Source: VEQN01 sp036405975 (lineage in GTDB: Bacteria; Patescibacteriota; Minisyncoccia; Phycocordibacterales; CAIZLB01). Taken from it: a stretch of 5,821 nucleotides of DNA. How positions within the stretch are numbered: the stretch's first letter is position 1; each line of letters begins with the position of its first letter. The DNA is taken from contig DASWWM010000016.1 of assembly GCA_036405975.1 (NCBI GenBank), forward strand, positions 1-5,821, in the 5' to 3' direction. Below, one piece after another: positions 1-4,799 of the stretch. The position numbers were made by a program, and so were the translations under genes. Below the pieces are notes generated by a model, which was given only the letters and a program-made list of their open reading frames with translations, ran no database searches and was not told the DNA's origin.

Positions 1-89
1 TTTATGTTGAGGAAAAGTCCGGCAATCGTTGTCAAAAGTCCGGTAATCTTAAGGAGCACCTCGCTGTTGTCGTAGAATTTTGTAAGCAT
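1..89 (-). CDS. Partial hypothetical protein, N-terminus only, likely membrane-associated
   Basis: On the minus strand an ATG at 89 opens a frame that stays open for 29 codons to the window edge, so the 3' end is missing. The peptide begins MLTKFYDNSEVLLKITGLL and goes on with TTIAGLFLNI: a short polar start followed by a strongly hydrophobic stretch that could be a membrane segment or signal anchor. I do not recognise a family. Two near-identical 15-base units 21 bases apart (13-27 and 34-48) encode the similar pieces ITGLL and IAGLF, so the hydrophobic segment may have grown by a small internal duplication. There is no convincing Shine-Dalgarno site; a GATAAT hexamer lies 12 bases upstream of the ATG (101-106). 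The frame is short, so chance cannot be excluded. Confidence 0.45.
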   Translation of the reverse strand, partial: MLTKFYDNSEVLLKITGLLTTIAGLFLNI

Positions 90-100
90 GCGCGTGTTTT

Positions 101-106
101 ATTATC
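101..106 (-). promoter_or_regulatory. Possible -10 element for the left-edge gene
   Basis: The minus strand reads GATAAT, five of six matches to TATAAT, and ends 12 bases before the ATG at 89. No good -35 lies at 17 bases. If it is used, the transcript would have a very short leader. This is a weak, purely sequence-based call. Confidence 0.2.
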
Positions 107-131
107 TCATGTAATTCTTCCCTACATAACA

Positions 132-175
132 GGGATATAGGGAGGGGCTTTTCCAGGGACTCTGTTGGGGGGGGG
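132..175 (+). other. G-rich tract with five G-runs, ending in nine G; possible G-quadruplex
   Basis: The plus strand has G-runs at 132-134, 140-142, 144-147, 156-158 and a run of nine at 167-175, separated by 1 to 8 bases. This satisfies a relaxed G-quadruplex pattern. The tract lies between the stop of the HEPN-like gene (191) and the start of the left-edge gene (89), both on the minus strand, so their mRNA would carry C-runs and only the template-equivalent strand the G-runs. I see no standard rho-independent terminator in this gap. Confidence 0.4.
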
Positions 176-190
176 TGTTCTCGTGTCGGT

Positions 191-823
191 CTATTTCTTG
201 TGCATCCCCTCTAGCCAGCTTTTTGATGACATAAGAAGCCAGTCGATAAGATGAGGGAAAAGCTCCAGGTTTCCTTGGGCCATTTGTCCATCCACCAACA
301 CTAACTCACTACTCGGGTAAACATATGTCTTTGTCTCCTGGGCTTCACCATTGTTGTGGACTAGGTAGTTTCGAAGGTGAATCAAACCATTCCATAGCTC
401 AAAATCAGAAGGTGAAATCAGGCCCGTAGTGTGAGAAGTGTTGACTATGGTAGACAGGTAGACTTGATTCCGAGAATTTTTACACTCCCCAATTTTCGCC
501 GGAAAGGCGCGGATGTAATTCTTGAAGCAAAACTCAACGGAGGACAAGATGCCGATAAAAGTCATTTTTTGAATTAAAATAACGCGTTCCCCGTTTTGCT
601 TCCGTGCTTCTTTGGCGGAAGTCGCATTGGTAGCCGTGGCGACCTTCCATATGCTTTCGTAATAAGAAATAAGCTCAAGACACAAGGTCAAGTTGTTGAA
701 TGTCATTTGGAACACCTCGGTGCGCAAACTCGGTGGAGTTGACGATGTCAGAGCAGCGATCTCATTCCCGTAAGCGCCAGCTTTGGTTCGCAGATCAGCA
801 GTTAGTTTAAGAATGTCGTCCAT
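191..823 (-). CDS. Hypothetical protein with HEPN-like R-x4-H motif
   Basis: This is a 210-residue soluble, mostly helical-looking protein that I cannot name. Near residues 145-160 it reads WNGLIHLRNYLVHNNGEA, which contains R-N-x3-H (Arg151, His156). That fits the R-x4-6-H signature of HEPN domains, which in many cases form RNase active sites in toxin-antitoxin, abortive-infection and CRISPR-associated proteins. An aromatic, Leu-rich helix (LTLCLELISYYESIWK) occurs earlier, at about residues 45-60. I chose ATG 823 rather than the in-frame ATG 973: the 50 extra codons give Cys/His-rich, unprotein-like sequence that overlaps a palindrome at 940-962, and a weak promoter sits just upstream of 823. 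No Shine-Dalgarno site is visible for either start. No antitoxin-like partner is adjacent. A real gene is likely; HEPN membership is an inference from a short motif. Confidence 0.75.
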   Translation of the reverse strand: MDDILKLTADLRTKAGAYGNEIAALTSSTPPSLRTEVFQMTFNNLTLCLELISYYESIWKVATATNATSAKEARKQNGERVILIQKMTFIGILSSVEFCFKNYIRAFPAKIGECKNSRNQVYLSTIVNTSHTTGLISPSDFELWNGLIHLRNYLVHNNGEAQETKTYVYPSSELVLVDGQMAQGNLELFPHLIDWLLMSSKSWLEGMHKK

Positions 824-835
824 AAAACAATGGCT

Positions 836-864
836 TAAATAGAAAATTCTGATAACCGGATCAA
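836..864 (-). promoter_or_regulatory. Weak sigma70-like promoter for the HEPN-like gene
   Basis: The minus strand has TTGATC (864-859) as a possible -35, a 17-base spacer, and TATTTA (841-836) as a possible -10, ending 12 bases before the ATG at 823. The hexamers match consensus at 4/6 and 3/6. The spacing is ideal and supports the shorter start, but hits of this strength occur by chance. Confidence 0.25.
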
Positions 865-939
865 TGCGGTGGAAGGTTCTTGTTGCGGAGACGGAGGGAT
901 GGGTGCAATCCCACAGGCTCTCCCGCAATATGCCTGCTT

Positions 940-962
940 GGATATCCGCTGCGCAGATATCC
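940..962. repeat. Inverted repeat GGATATC-N9-GATATCC
   Basis: There is a perfect 7-base inverted repeat (940-946 and 956-962) with a nine-base centre. It overlaps the 8-base palindrome CTGCGCAG at 949-956. It lies about 120 bases upstream of the HEPN-like gene's preferred start, in the gap behind the membrane-protein gene. It could be a regulator-binding site or an mRNA hairpin. It has no T-tract, so it is not a standard terminator. Confidence 0.45.
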
Positions 963-982
963 TGCACAGCCATGGCGGGCCA

Positions 983-1001
983 TGTGGGTTAAGTACCCAC
1001 A
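983..1001. repeat. Inverted repeat TGTGGGT-N5-ACCCACA
   Basis: There is a perfect 7-base inverted repeat with a five-base centre. A further copy, ACGTGGGT, at 1055-1062 could pair with the ACCCAC arm if two bases bulge. It lies about 90 bases downstream of the stop of the membrane-protein gene and upstream of the HEPN-like gene. There is no adjacent T-run, so an operator or a transcript-end structure is as likely as intrinsic termination. The rest of 824-1089 shows nothing I recognise. Confidence 0.45.
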
Positions 1002-1089
1002 CGTTCAAGCCTTGTAAGGGTATTCTAGCGCGTTTTGGGTATGCGAATCTAGGTACGTGGGTCGGGGTCTATGGTAGACAAAGTAGACA

Positions 1090-1536
1090 CTAATAGCGAC
1101 TTCGGCGATATCGCTTCTTTCGCCGCCCCCCTGGCTCCTTGAGGTAGACCCAGAAGCCAGTCAGGTTAAGGAGTAATCCAGAGGAAAGGAAGATCAGAAG
1201 ATGGAGTGCTAATGGCCACTTCAAGCAATAAACCAAGTTGCCGAAGATTGTCGTGAATATGAGAAATGTCAGGGTCTGCAATCCAAGGTAGGTACCGCTT
1301 CCGACAAAGCGGTTGAATGTTGGCGAGAATCCATTGTCGGAGTTGTAGTGGGCGGTACCGTGACGAGTGAAAATTTCCCAAGCAATCCACCCCACTAGGG
1401 CGAGAGTGATCCAGAGGAAGTGCCACGGCCACAGATACTTGATCGCAGTCCATAGAAAATCGGACAGCGAAGAGACAGCCATATCCGATACGGCTGAGCA
1501 GATTTCTCCGAATGAAAATAAAGTCTGTGGATCCAT
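1090..1536 (-). CDS. Small hypothetical membrane protein, three predicted TM segments
   Basis: This 148-residue protein matches no family I can name. After a soluble N-terminus of about 35 residues come hydrophobic segments at roughly 38-56 (rich in Trp), 82-105 and 108-132. A polar loop at about 57-80 holds RHGTAHYNSDNG. The tail is strongly basic (GGRRKKRYRRSRY), so by the positive-inside rule the C-terminus should be cytoplasmic. The start at 1536 is supported by the best Shine-Dalgarno site in the window (GAGGTG, eight bases before ATG). Longer open frames overlap on the same strand (to 1579 and 1604) but read as non-membrane shadow sequence. The gene runs divergently from the methyltransferase operon. 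It shows no toxin, holin or transporter signature that I can defend. Confidence 0.75.
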   Translation of the reverse strand: MDPQTLFSFGEICSAVSDMAVSSLSDFLWTAIKYLWPWHFLWITLALVGWIAWEIFTRHGTAHYNSDNGFSPTFNRFVGSGTYLGLQTLTFLIFTTIFGNLVYCLKWPLALHLLIFLSSGLLLNLTGFWVYLKEPGGRRKKRYRRSRY

Positions 1537-1544
1537 GTCTTTGA

Positions 1545-1550
1545 CACCTC
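1545..1550 (-). promoter_or_regulatory. Shine-Dalgarno site for the membrane-protein gene
   Basis: The minus strand reads GAGGTG, eight bases before the ATG at 1536. It decides the start among several same-strand ATGs. It directly abuts the hairpin at 1551-1572. Confidence 0.65.
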
Positions 1551-1572
1551 GGCTGCGGGGAATGCCCCAGCC
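1551..1572 (-). promoter_or_regulatory. 5' leader hairpin next to the Shine-Dalgarno site
   Basis: GGCT and GGGG (1551-1554, 1557-1560) pair with CCCC and AGCC (1565-1568, 1569-1572) around a four-base loop, with a two-base bulge. In the membrane-protein mRNA this GC-rich stem ends exactly where the Shine-Dalgarno GAGGTG begins, so it could affect ribosome access. The stem is visible; the function is inferred. Confidence 0.4.
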
Positions 1573-1599
1573 TCGGCATTTATTATCTTCTCGCGTATC

Positions 1600-1618
1600 G
1601 TCAATTTACACTATTGAC
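1600..1618. promoter_or_regulatory. Inverted repeat GTCAAT-N7-ATTGAC between divergent genes
   Basis: There is a perfect 6-base inverted repeat in the region from which the membrane-protein gene (minus) and the ParB-MTase operon (plus) diverge. It overlaps the TTGACA hexamer at 1614-1619 that may be a plus-strand -35 box. Its symmetry and place suit an operator, but no regulator is encoded next to it. Confidence 0.35.
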
Positions 1619-1642
1619 ACTGTGGATAAATACTTGTTTGAT
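1614..1642 (+). promoter_or_regulatory. Candidate sigma70 promoter facing the ParB-MTase operon
   Basis: A perfect -35 TTGACA (1614-1619) is followed after 17 bases by TTTGAT (1637-1642), a 4/6 match to TATAAT. If it is used, the mRNA would have a leader of about 300 bases before ATG 1949, which covers the hairpins at 1697-1948. No closer promoter of equal quality was seen. Confidence 0.35.
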
Positions 1643-1696
1643 TTTTAATACGGAAGTGCATATAATTCATCCAGTTCTTCACATCGGAAACTACCT

Positions 1697-1712
1697 TCTC
1701 CCTCCCGGGAGA
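1697..1712 (+). repeat. Hairpin TCTCCC-TCCC-GGGAGA
   Basis: There is a six-base perfect stem with a four-base loop in the long leader before the methyltransferase. The following bases are GAGACATT, so no terminator T-tract is present. Confidence 0.45.
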
Positions 1713-1718
1713 GACATT

Positions 1719-1760
1719 CCTCGCATGCAGGCCATCGCGCCGACAAGATGCATGCGGAGG
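1719..1760 (+). repeat. Long hairpin around TGCATGC arms
   Basis: CCTCGCATGCA (1719-1729) pairs with TGCATGCGGAGG (1749-1760): 11 pairs with one bulged G and a 19-base loop. A second, longer-range complementarity joins GAGGGCTG (1757-1764) to CAGCCCTC (1902-1909), which could close the leader into a larger domain or compete with the first stem. Confidence 0.45.
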
Positions 1761-1849
1761 GCTGTCGAATGGAGTGCGCATTGAACGAATCGTTGTCAGG
1801 CCCATCGTGGCATAAAGACAATTACTCGAGATCGCAGTCGAAGGCACAC

Positions 1850-1898
1850 CAAGCGTCACGCTTGCTGTTTCTTTGAGTGCGATTTTTTGCTTGCAAAA
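1850..1898 (+). repeat. Two short hairpins late in the methyltransferase leader
   Basis: CAAGCG-TCA-CGCTTG (1850-1864) is a perfect six-base stem with a three-base loop. TTTTGC-TT-GCAAAA (1885-1898) is a near-continuous palindrome. Between 1760 and 1850 the odd palindrome AACGA-A-TCGTT (1784-1794) also occurs. No gene was found in 1537-1948. An open minus-strand frame across part of it gives no recognisable protein. Confidence 0.35.
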
Positions 1899-1919
1899 GA
1901 TCAGCCCTCTCATGTGCAG

Positions 1920-1948
1920 GACTAATTATCAACTATTTGAAATTAGTC
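1920..1948 (+). promoter_or_regulatory. Inverted repeat abutting the ParB-MTase start codon
   Basis: GACTAATT (1920-1927) and AATTAGTC (1941-1948) form a perfect eight-base inverted repeat with a 13-base centre, and the ATG begins at the very next base, 1949. No Shine-Dalgarno sequence is present. The repeat could be an operator, or an mRNA hairpin that limits initiation. Autoregulation is plausible for a methyltransferase but is not shown. Confidence 0.4.
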
Positions 1949-3280
1949 ATGACATCACACAAACACACATTGGAAGTTCAGTACGTTGCAGTATCGGAGA
2001 TCAGGGAGAACGAGTACAACCCAAAGAAGTTCGACAGGGAAGCCTTGGACGGCATCCGAGAAAGCATCAATCGTTTCGGGTTCGCAGACTCGCTTGTCGT
2101 CAACAGCAACGAGGACAGAAAGAACATCCTCATCGGCGGACACGCCCGTCTCAAGATCGCCAAGGAGCTCGGCTTCGAGACCGTTCCCGTCGTATTCGTG
2201 AATCTCACCGAGGACAAGGAGAGGGAGCTCAACCTCCGCCTCCACAAGAACCAGGGAGCGTTCGACCTGGAACTGCTCGCAAAGTTCGACGAGGCGCTTC
2301 TTGCTGACATCGGCTTCAACTCCGAGGATCTCGACGATATCTTCTCTCCTGATCCGACGCCCGAGAACTTCGACATCAAGAAGGAGCTTGAGAAGATGAA
2401 CATAGAAGAGGTGAAAGTTAAGCACGGAGACCGGTACGAGATCGACGGCTCGATCCTCATGTGCGGAGACAGCACCGTCGAAGCGGACATGCAGAAGCTC
2501 ATGCAGGGAGCGAAAGCGGACATGGTGATGACAGACCCTCCGTACATCCTCGACTACCTCAAGGGAAAGACAAAGAACAAGGACGGGATCACCGAAGGCT
2601 TCGGTGCGAAGAAGAATCGTGTCTATCTCGGCACCACGTCCTTGCCTGACAACTTCAGCGACCTTTGGATGGCAAACGTCGCGAAGGTTCAGAAGGAAGA
2701 CTTCTCAATCATGATCTTCGAGCATCCGAAGAATCTCCGCACCATCTGGAACGCTCTCGAGAAGCACTGGAAGTATCGGGGCACCATCGTGTGGCACGTT
2801 CCGAACCGCATGCAGGGCTTCGCTGGCAAGTACAAGTTCTTCAACAAGCATGACATCGCTCTTGTCGGGAGCGCTGACCGAGTGACATGCAACCTCGATG
2901 CGGAGGACGAGCTGTTCCAGAACGAGTACGAGAACGCCATCTATGCGACGAGCGGAAAGCCTCACTGGGAAAGCTACGGCAAGGGAAAGAAGGACTGCCC
3001 GACGGATTTCATCGAGCACATCGCCGCAGACAAGAAGTCTTCAGGTCAGGACATCATCTTCGGGACGAAGCCTATCGAGCTTCTCATCCCGTACATCAAG
3101 GTGCTCACGAAGCGTGACGACTTGGTGCTCGAACCGTTCGGCGGATCGGGATCAACACTCATCGCATCGCTGAAGATCGGTCGCAAGTGCCGAATCATGG
3201 AGAAGCAACCGATCTATGCGGAAGTGATTATTAAAAGATGGGAGAAGGCTACCGGCAAGAAGGCTGTGAAGATCGACTAG
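1949..3280 (+). CDS. ParB-like nuclease domain / DNA methyltransferase fusion
   Basis: This is a 443-residue two-domain protein. Residues about 5-115 form a ParB/Srx-like domain: LEVQYVAVSEIRENEYNPKK, then the ParB box IGGHARLKIAKELGFETVPV, then a helical linker. From about residue 157 comes an S-adenosylmethionine-dependent amino-DNA methyltransferase. The catalytic DPPY (196-199, in VMTDPPYILDY) comes before the KPIELL segment (374-379) and the SAM-binding EPFGGSGST (395-403). This order is that of the beta class, with target recognition probably in the middle. DPPY predicts N6-adenine or N4-cytosine methylation. Such ParB-MTase fusions are common in phages, where they may protect DNA. ATG 1949 is preferred because the ParB domain starts right after it; the in-frame ATG 1877 would add 24 unconserved-looking residues. 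Codons favour C/G endings. No cognate restriction gene is present, so it looks like an orphan enzyme. All key motifs are intact. Confidence 0.93.
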   Translation: MTSHKHTLEVQYVAVSEIRENEYNPKKFDREALDGIRESINRFGFADSLVVNSNEDRKNILIGGHARLKIAKELGFETVPVVFVNLTEDKERELNLRLHKNQGAFDLELLAKFDEALLADIGFNSEDLDDIFSPDPTPENFDIKKELEKMNIEEVKVKHGDRYEIDGSILMCGDSTVEADMQKLMQGAKADMVMTDPPYILDYLKGKTKNKDGITEGFGAKKNRVYLGTTSLPDNFSDLWMANVAKVQKEDFSIMIFEHPKNLRTIWNALEKHWKYRGTIVWHVPNRMQGFAGKYKFFNKHDIALVGSADRVTCNLDAEDELFQNEYENAIYATSGKPHWESYGKGKKDCPTDFIEHIAADKKSSGQDIIFGTKPIELLIPYIKVLTKRDDLVLEPFGGSGSTLIASLKIGRKCRIMEKQPIYAEVIIKRWEKATGKKAVKID

Positions 3281-3281
3281 T

Positions 3282-3884
3282 ATGGCAAAGAAAAAGGAAA
3301 CAAAACCGCCGAAGGAAGCAGTAGCGACAGCTCAGTTGAAGCACAAACTCGTCCAGCATCTACGAGACATACCAATTGCAACCTATGCATGCCAGCGGGT
3401 CGGCGTTCCCAAAGCCACGTACTACAAATGGCGGAAGATCGACCAGATATTTAGAGAAGCGAGCGACGAAGCGATCATTACGGGAAAGCTCACGCTCAAC
3501 GATGTCGCGAAGTCTCAGCTCGTGAAGCTCATCAAGGAGGGAGACTATCGCTCGATTAGCTTCTGGCTCAAGCACAATGATCCAGATTTCGGATCAAAGC
3601 TCACGCTCAAGATCGAGGACGAGACACGCAAGTACGATCCCGAGGAACTGGAGCTCCTGGCAACGGCGATGAGGAATGCGGGGCTTGCTGGAGTCACCGT
3701 CCATCACAAGAAGCTGGCGGAAGCATTCAGGCGAGCGCAGGAAGCGGAAGCGACGAGAGAAAGCGAGCTTGCCACGTATCACAGCGACGAGGATCCAGAG
3801 ACCGATGAGCCGGAACAGAAGAAGCCTCGGAAGGGCGGCGTGAACATTGCCGAGTTCGTGAGGAAGAGAAAGGCTAAGGAATGA
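3282..3884 (+). CDS. Small-terminase-like helix-turn-helix protein
   Basis: This 200-residue protein starts one base after the methyltransferase stop, so the two genes are surely co-transcribed. A basic start (MAKKKETKPPKEA) leads to a helix-turn-helix at about residues 33-55, with VGVPKATYYKWRK as the recognition part. Next come a helical stretch and the phrase YRSISFWLKHNDPDFG (about 87-102), typical of phBC6A51-like phage small-terminase or homeodomain-like proteins. The C-terminal third is highly charged (DEDPETDEPEQKKPRK, then a basic end) and probably disordered. In phages the small terminase recognises the genome's packaging site and hands DNA to the large subunit. No large terminase follows here: the next gene is on the other strand and its end overlaps by 11 bases (3874-3884). 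A general DNA-binding regulator is the alternative. No strong Shine-Dalgarno site is visible, so translational coupling is likely. Confidence 0.72.
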   Translation: MAKKKETKPPKEAVATAQLKHKLVQHLRDIPIATYACQRVGVPKATYYKWRKIDQIFREASDEAIITGKLTLNDVAKSQLVKLIKEGDYRSISFWLKHNDPDFGSKLTLKIEDETRKYDPEELELLATAMRNAGLAGVTVHHKKLAEAFRRAQEAEATRESELATYHSDEDPETDEPEQKKPRKGGVNIAEFVRKRKAKE

Positions 3885-4307
3885 GCCGCCTCATCACTTC
3901 TCCGCCCAGTATCCTGTGCTTCTTGAACCCGTTGCATCGCCTGCACGCCAGCGTCAGGTTGCGGGGATGATTCGAGCCGAAGCTTTGCGATTGAACCTTT
4001 GTACCCACGCCACTCTTCATGTTGCGAAGCTCCTTGTTGAGCACATTCGATGACAGCGGAATGATGTGGTCAGGCTCGAGACCTGACTCAGTGTTGCACT
4101 CAGGGTGAATGCGTAATTGGCATTCGCTTTGTGTTTTTCGACGAGCTCGGTAAGGACTTTCCGTTTCGTCTTATCAAATTCGAATCGCTTGATTGCAGGA
4201 TGCCGAAAATCGAACAAGTCCGAATACGAGGCTTCCAAGCGATGTACGCTCCCTTCCGCAAGCAAGCCCGCGAAGAATTCTCTATCCTCGGGATACTCAA
4301 ATTCCAT
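3874..4307 (-). pseudogene. HNH endonuclease gene split by a -1 frameshift
   Basis: Two minus-strand frames together make one plausible HNH nuclease of about 144 residues. The first runs from ATG 4307 (MEFEYPEDREFF...) to about residue 60 (LTELVEKHK). The second, one base back, continues SECQLRIHPECNTESG, then LEPDHIIPLSSN and NLTLACRRCNGFKKHRIL, ending at TAG 3876-3874. The catalytic Asp-His pair (DHIIPLS, 80-81), the following Asn and the zinc-type CxxC (122-125) are intact. The two frames meet around 4126-4139, next to an A5 run on the coding strand (T5 at 4134-4138), so one lost base would explain the break. Upstream of the shift the HNH frame has TGA TAA, and downstream the first frame lacks HNH motifs. 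ATG 4307 overlaps the zinc-ribbon gene by 11 bases, which suggests coupled translation. It may be a true pseudogene or a sequencing error; phage HNH proteins often sit near terminase genes. Confidence 0.8.
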
Positions 4308-4656
4308 TTGCGACGAATGAGACGAACGCGATCGCAGTGATGATCGCCAGTATGAATATAAGCTTCTGGCTTCGAGTGTAAACTCTCGGGGATTCCTTTT
4401 CCGAAAGAGCCTGTTCGAGAGTCTTCCCCTGATCGGCCAAGAGCTTCTTTCCCATCGGAGAATCAAGAGGAATGAGACTTGAGGAACCGCAGTTCCTGCA
4501 CGTCTTGTATCTTGAAGAGGAGCGCCAGAGCGAGTAGATGAGTCCCGGGATGAGGAAGCAGAGCCAGAGGATTATTTCTATTAAAAGGTTTCCCTTAACG
4601 GCAGTTTTGGAACTGCCAATATGCCCGCATGCGGAGCATATGAGTTTCTTAGACAT
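4297..4656 (-). CDS. Zinc-ribbon membrane protein (CxxC - TM - CxxC - TM)
   Basis: This is a 119-residue protein. CSACG (Cys7, Cys10) is followed by a hydrophobic segment at about 23-44 (LLIEIILWLCFLIPGLIYSLW), then CRNCG (Cys53, Cys56), a polar middle (about 60-95), and a second hydrophobic helix at about 97-116 just before the end. Two CxxC half-sites around a membrane-active helix resemble the plan of LITAF-type zinc domains, in which the halves fold together at the membrane surface. The likeness is of layout only; I cannot assign the family. Small zinc-ribbon proteins of this kind are common hypotheticals in bacteria and prophages. ATG 4656 has no clear Shine-Dalgarno site. The gene is upstream of the HNH gene and overlaps its start, so the two probably form an operon. 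Confidence 0.8.
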   Translation of the reverse strand: MSKKLICSACGHIGSSKTAVKGNLLIEIILWLCFLIPGLIYSLWRSSSRYKTCRNCGSSSLIPLDSPMGKKLLADQGKTLEQALSEKESPRVYTRSQKLIFILAIITAIAFVSFVANGI

Positions 4657-4673
4657 GTTTTTGGACGGTTTTC

Positions 4674-4702
4674 ATGATGCTGATAATTCTGGCAGGTAGC
4701 AA
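4674..4702 (-). promoter_or_regulatory. Possible promoter for the zinc-ribbon / HNH operon
   Basis: The minus strand has TTGCTA (4702-4697), a 17-base spacer, and CATCAT (4679-4674), each matching the sigma70 consensus at 4/6. It ends 17 bases before ATG 4656. The -35 overlaps the end of the inverted-repeat element at 4699-4799. The call is weak. Confidence 0.22.
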
Positions 4703-4799
4703 AAATCTCCTAACCAGGGCTGATATATCCCGTGAGATATACCCATACCCCTTTCGGGATATGACCGTCCAAAGTGGCCTCTGATTAGGAGGTTTTTAC
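4699..4799. terminator. Long imperfect hairpin with A/T tracts, possible bidirectional terminator
   Basis: Arm 4699-4719 (GCAAAAATCTCCTAACCAGGG) can pair with arm 4779-4799 (ending AGGAGGTTTTTAC). Thirteen pairs are continuous (4701-4713 with 4785-4797, one of them G-T), with five more beyond a mismatch. Each strand therefore ends in a T5 tract after a stem, as in bidirectional intrinsic terminators. The loop of about 58 bases holds its own stem, ATATCCCG (4725-4732) with CGGGATAT (4755-4762). On the minus strand it would lie downstream of the right-edge gene and just before the zinc-ribbon gene. The large loop makes a simple terminator less certain. Confidence 0.45.

Noticed and set aside
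120..140. Possible homing-endonuclease-like site around ACAGGGATATAGGG
   Set aside because: It only loosely resembles a known recognition sequence and no homing endonuclease gene is nearby.
823..973. Longer start (ATG 973) for the HEPN-like gene, giving 260 residues
   Set aside because: The extra 50 residues are rich in Cys, His and Arg and look unlike protein, they cover a palindrome, and there is no Shine-Dalgarno site. A weak promoter also fits the shorter start at 823.
980..1065. tRNA-like segment with GTTCAAG and pairing ends
   Set aside because: No cloverleaf with a seven-base acceptor, anticodon arm and standard T-arm can be built. The pairing comes from the simple palindrome at 983-1001.
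1166..1604. Overlapping minus-strand open frames at 1166-1579 and 1395-1604
   Set aside because: They shadow the membrane-protein gene in other frames, lack its hydrophobic pattern and have no ribosome site as good as GAGGTG.
1877..1948. Longer start (ATG 1877) for the ParB-methyltransferase
   Set aside because: The added 24 residues come before the natural start of the ParB domain and overlap two hairpins. The start at 1949 leads straight into the domain.
1955..3173. Several long antisense and shifted open frames inside the methyltransferase gene
   Set aside because: They follow from the regular codon bias of the real gene, give low-complexity Ser/Arg/Leu-rich sequence and have no domain motifs.
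4120..4140. Programmed -1 frameshift in the HNH gene
   Set aside because: The A5 run is not placed as a proper X-XXY-YYZ slippery heptamer in the first frame, and no clear downstream stimulatory stem was seen. A one-base loss or a read error is simpler.
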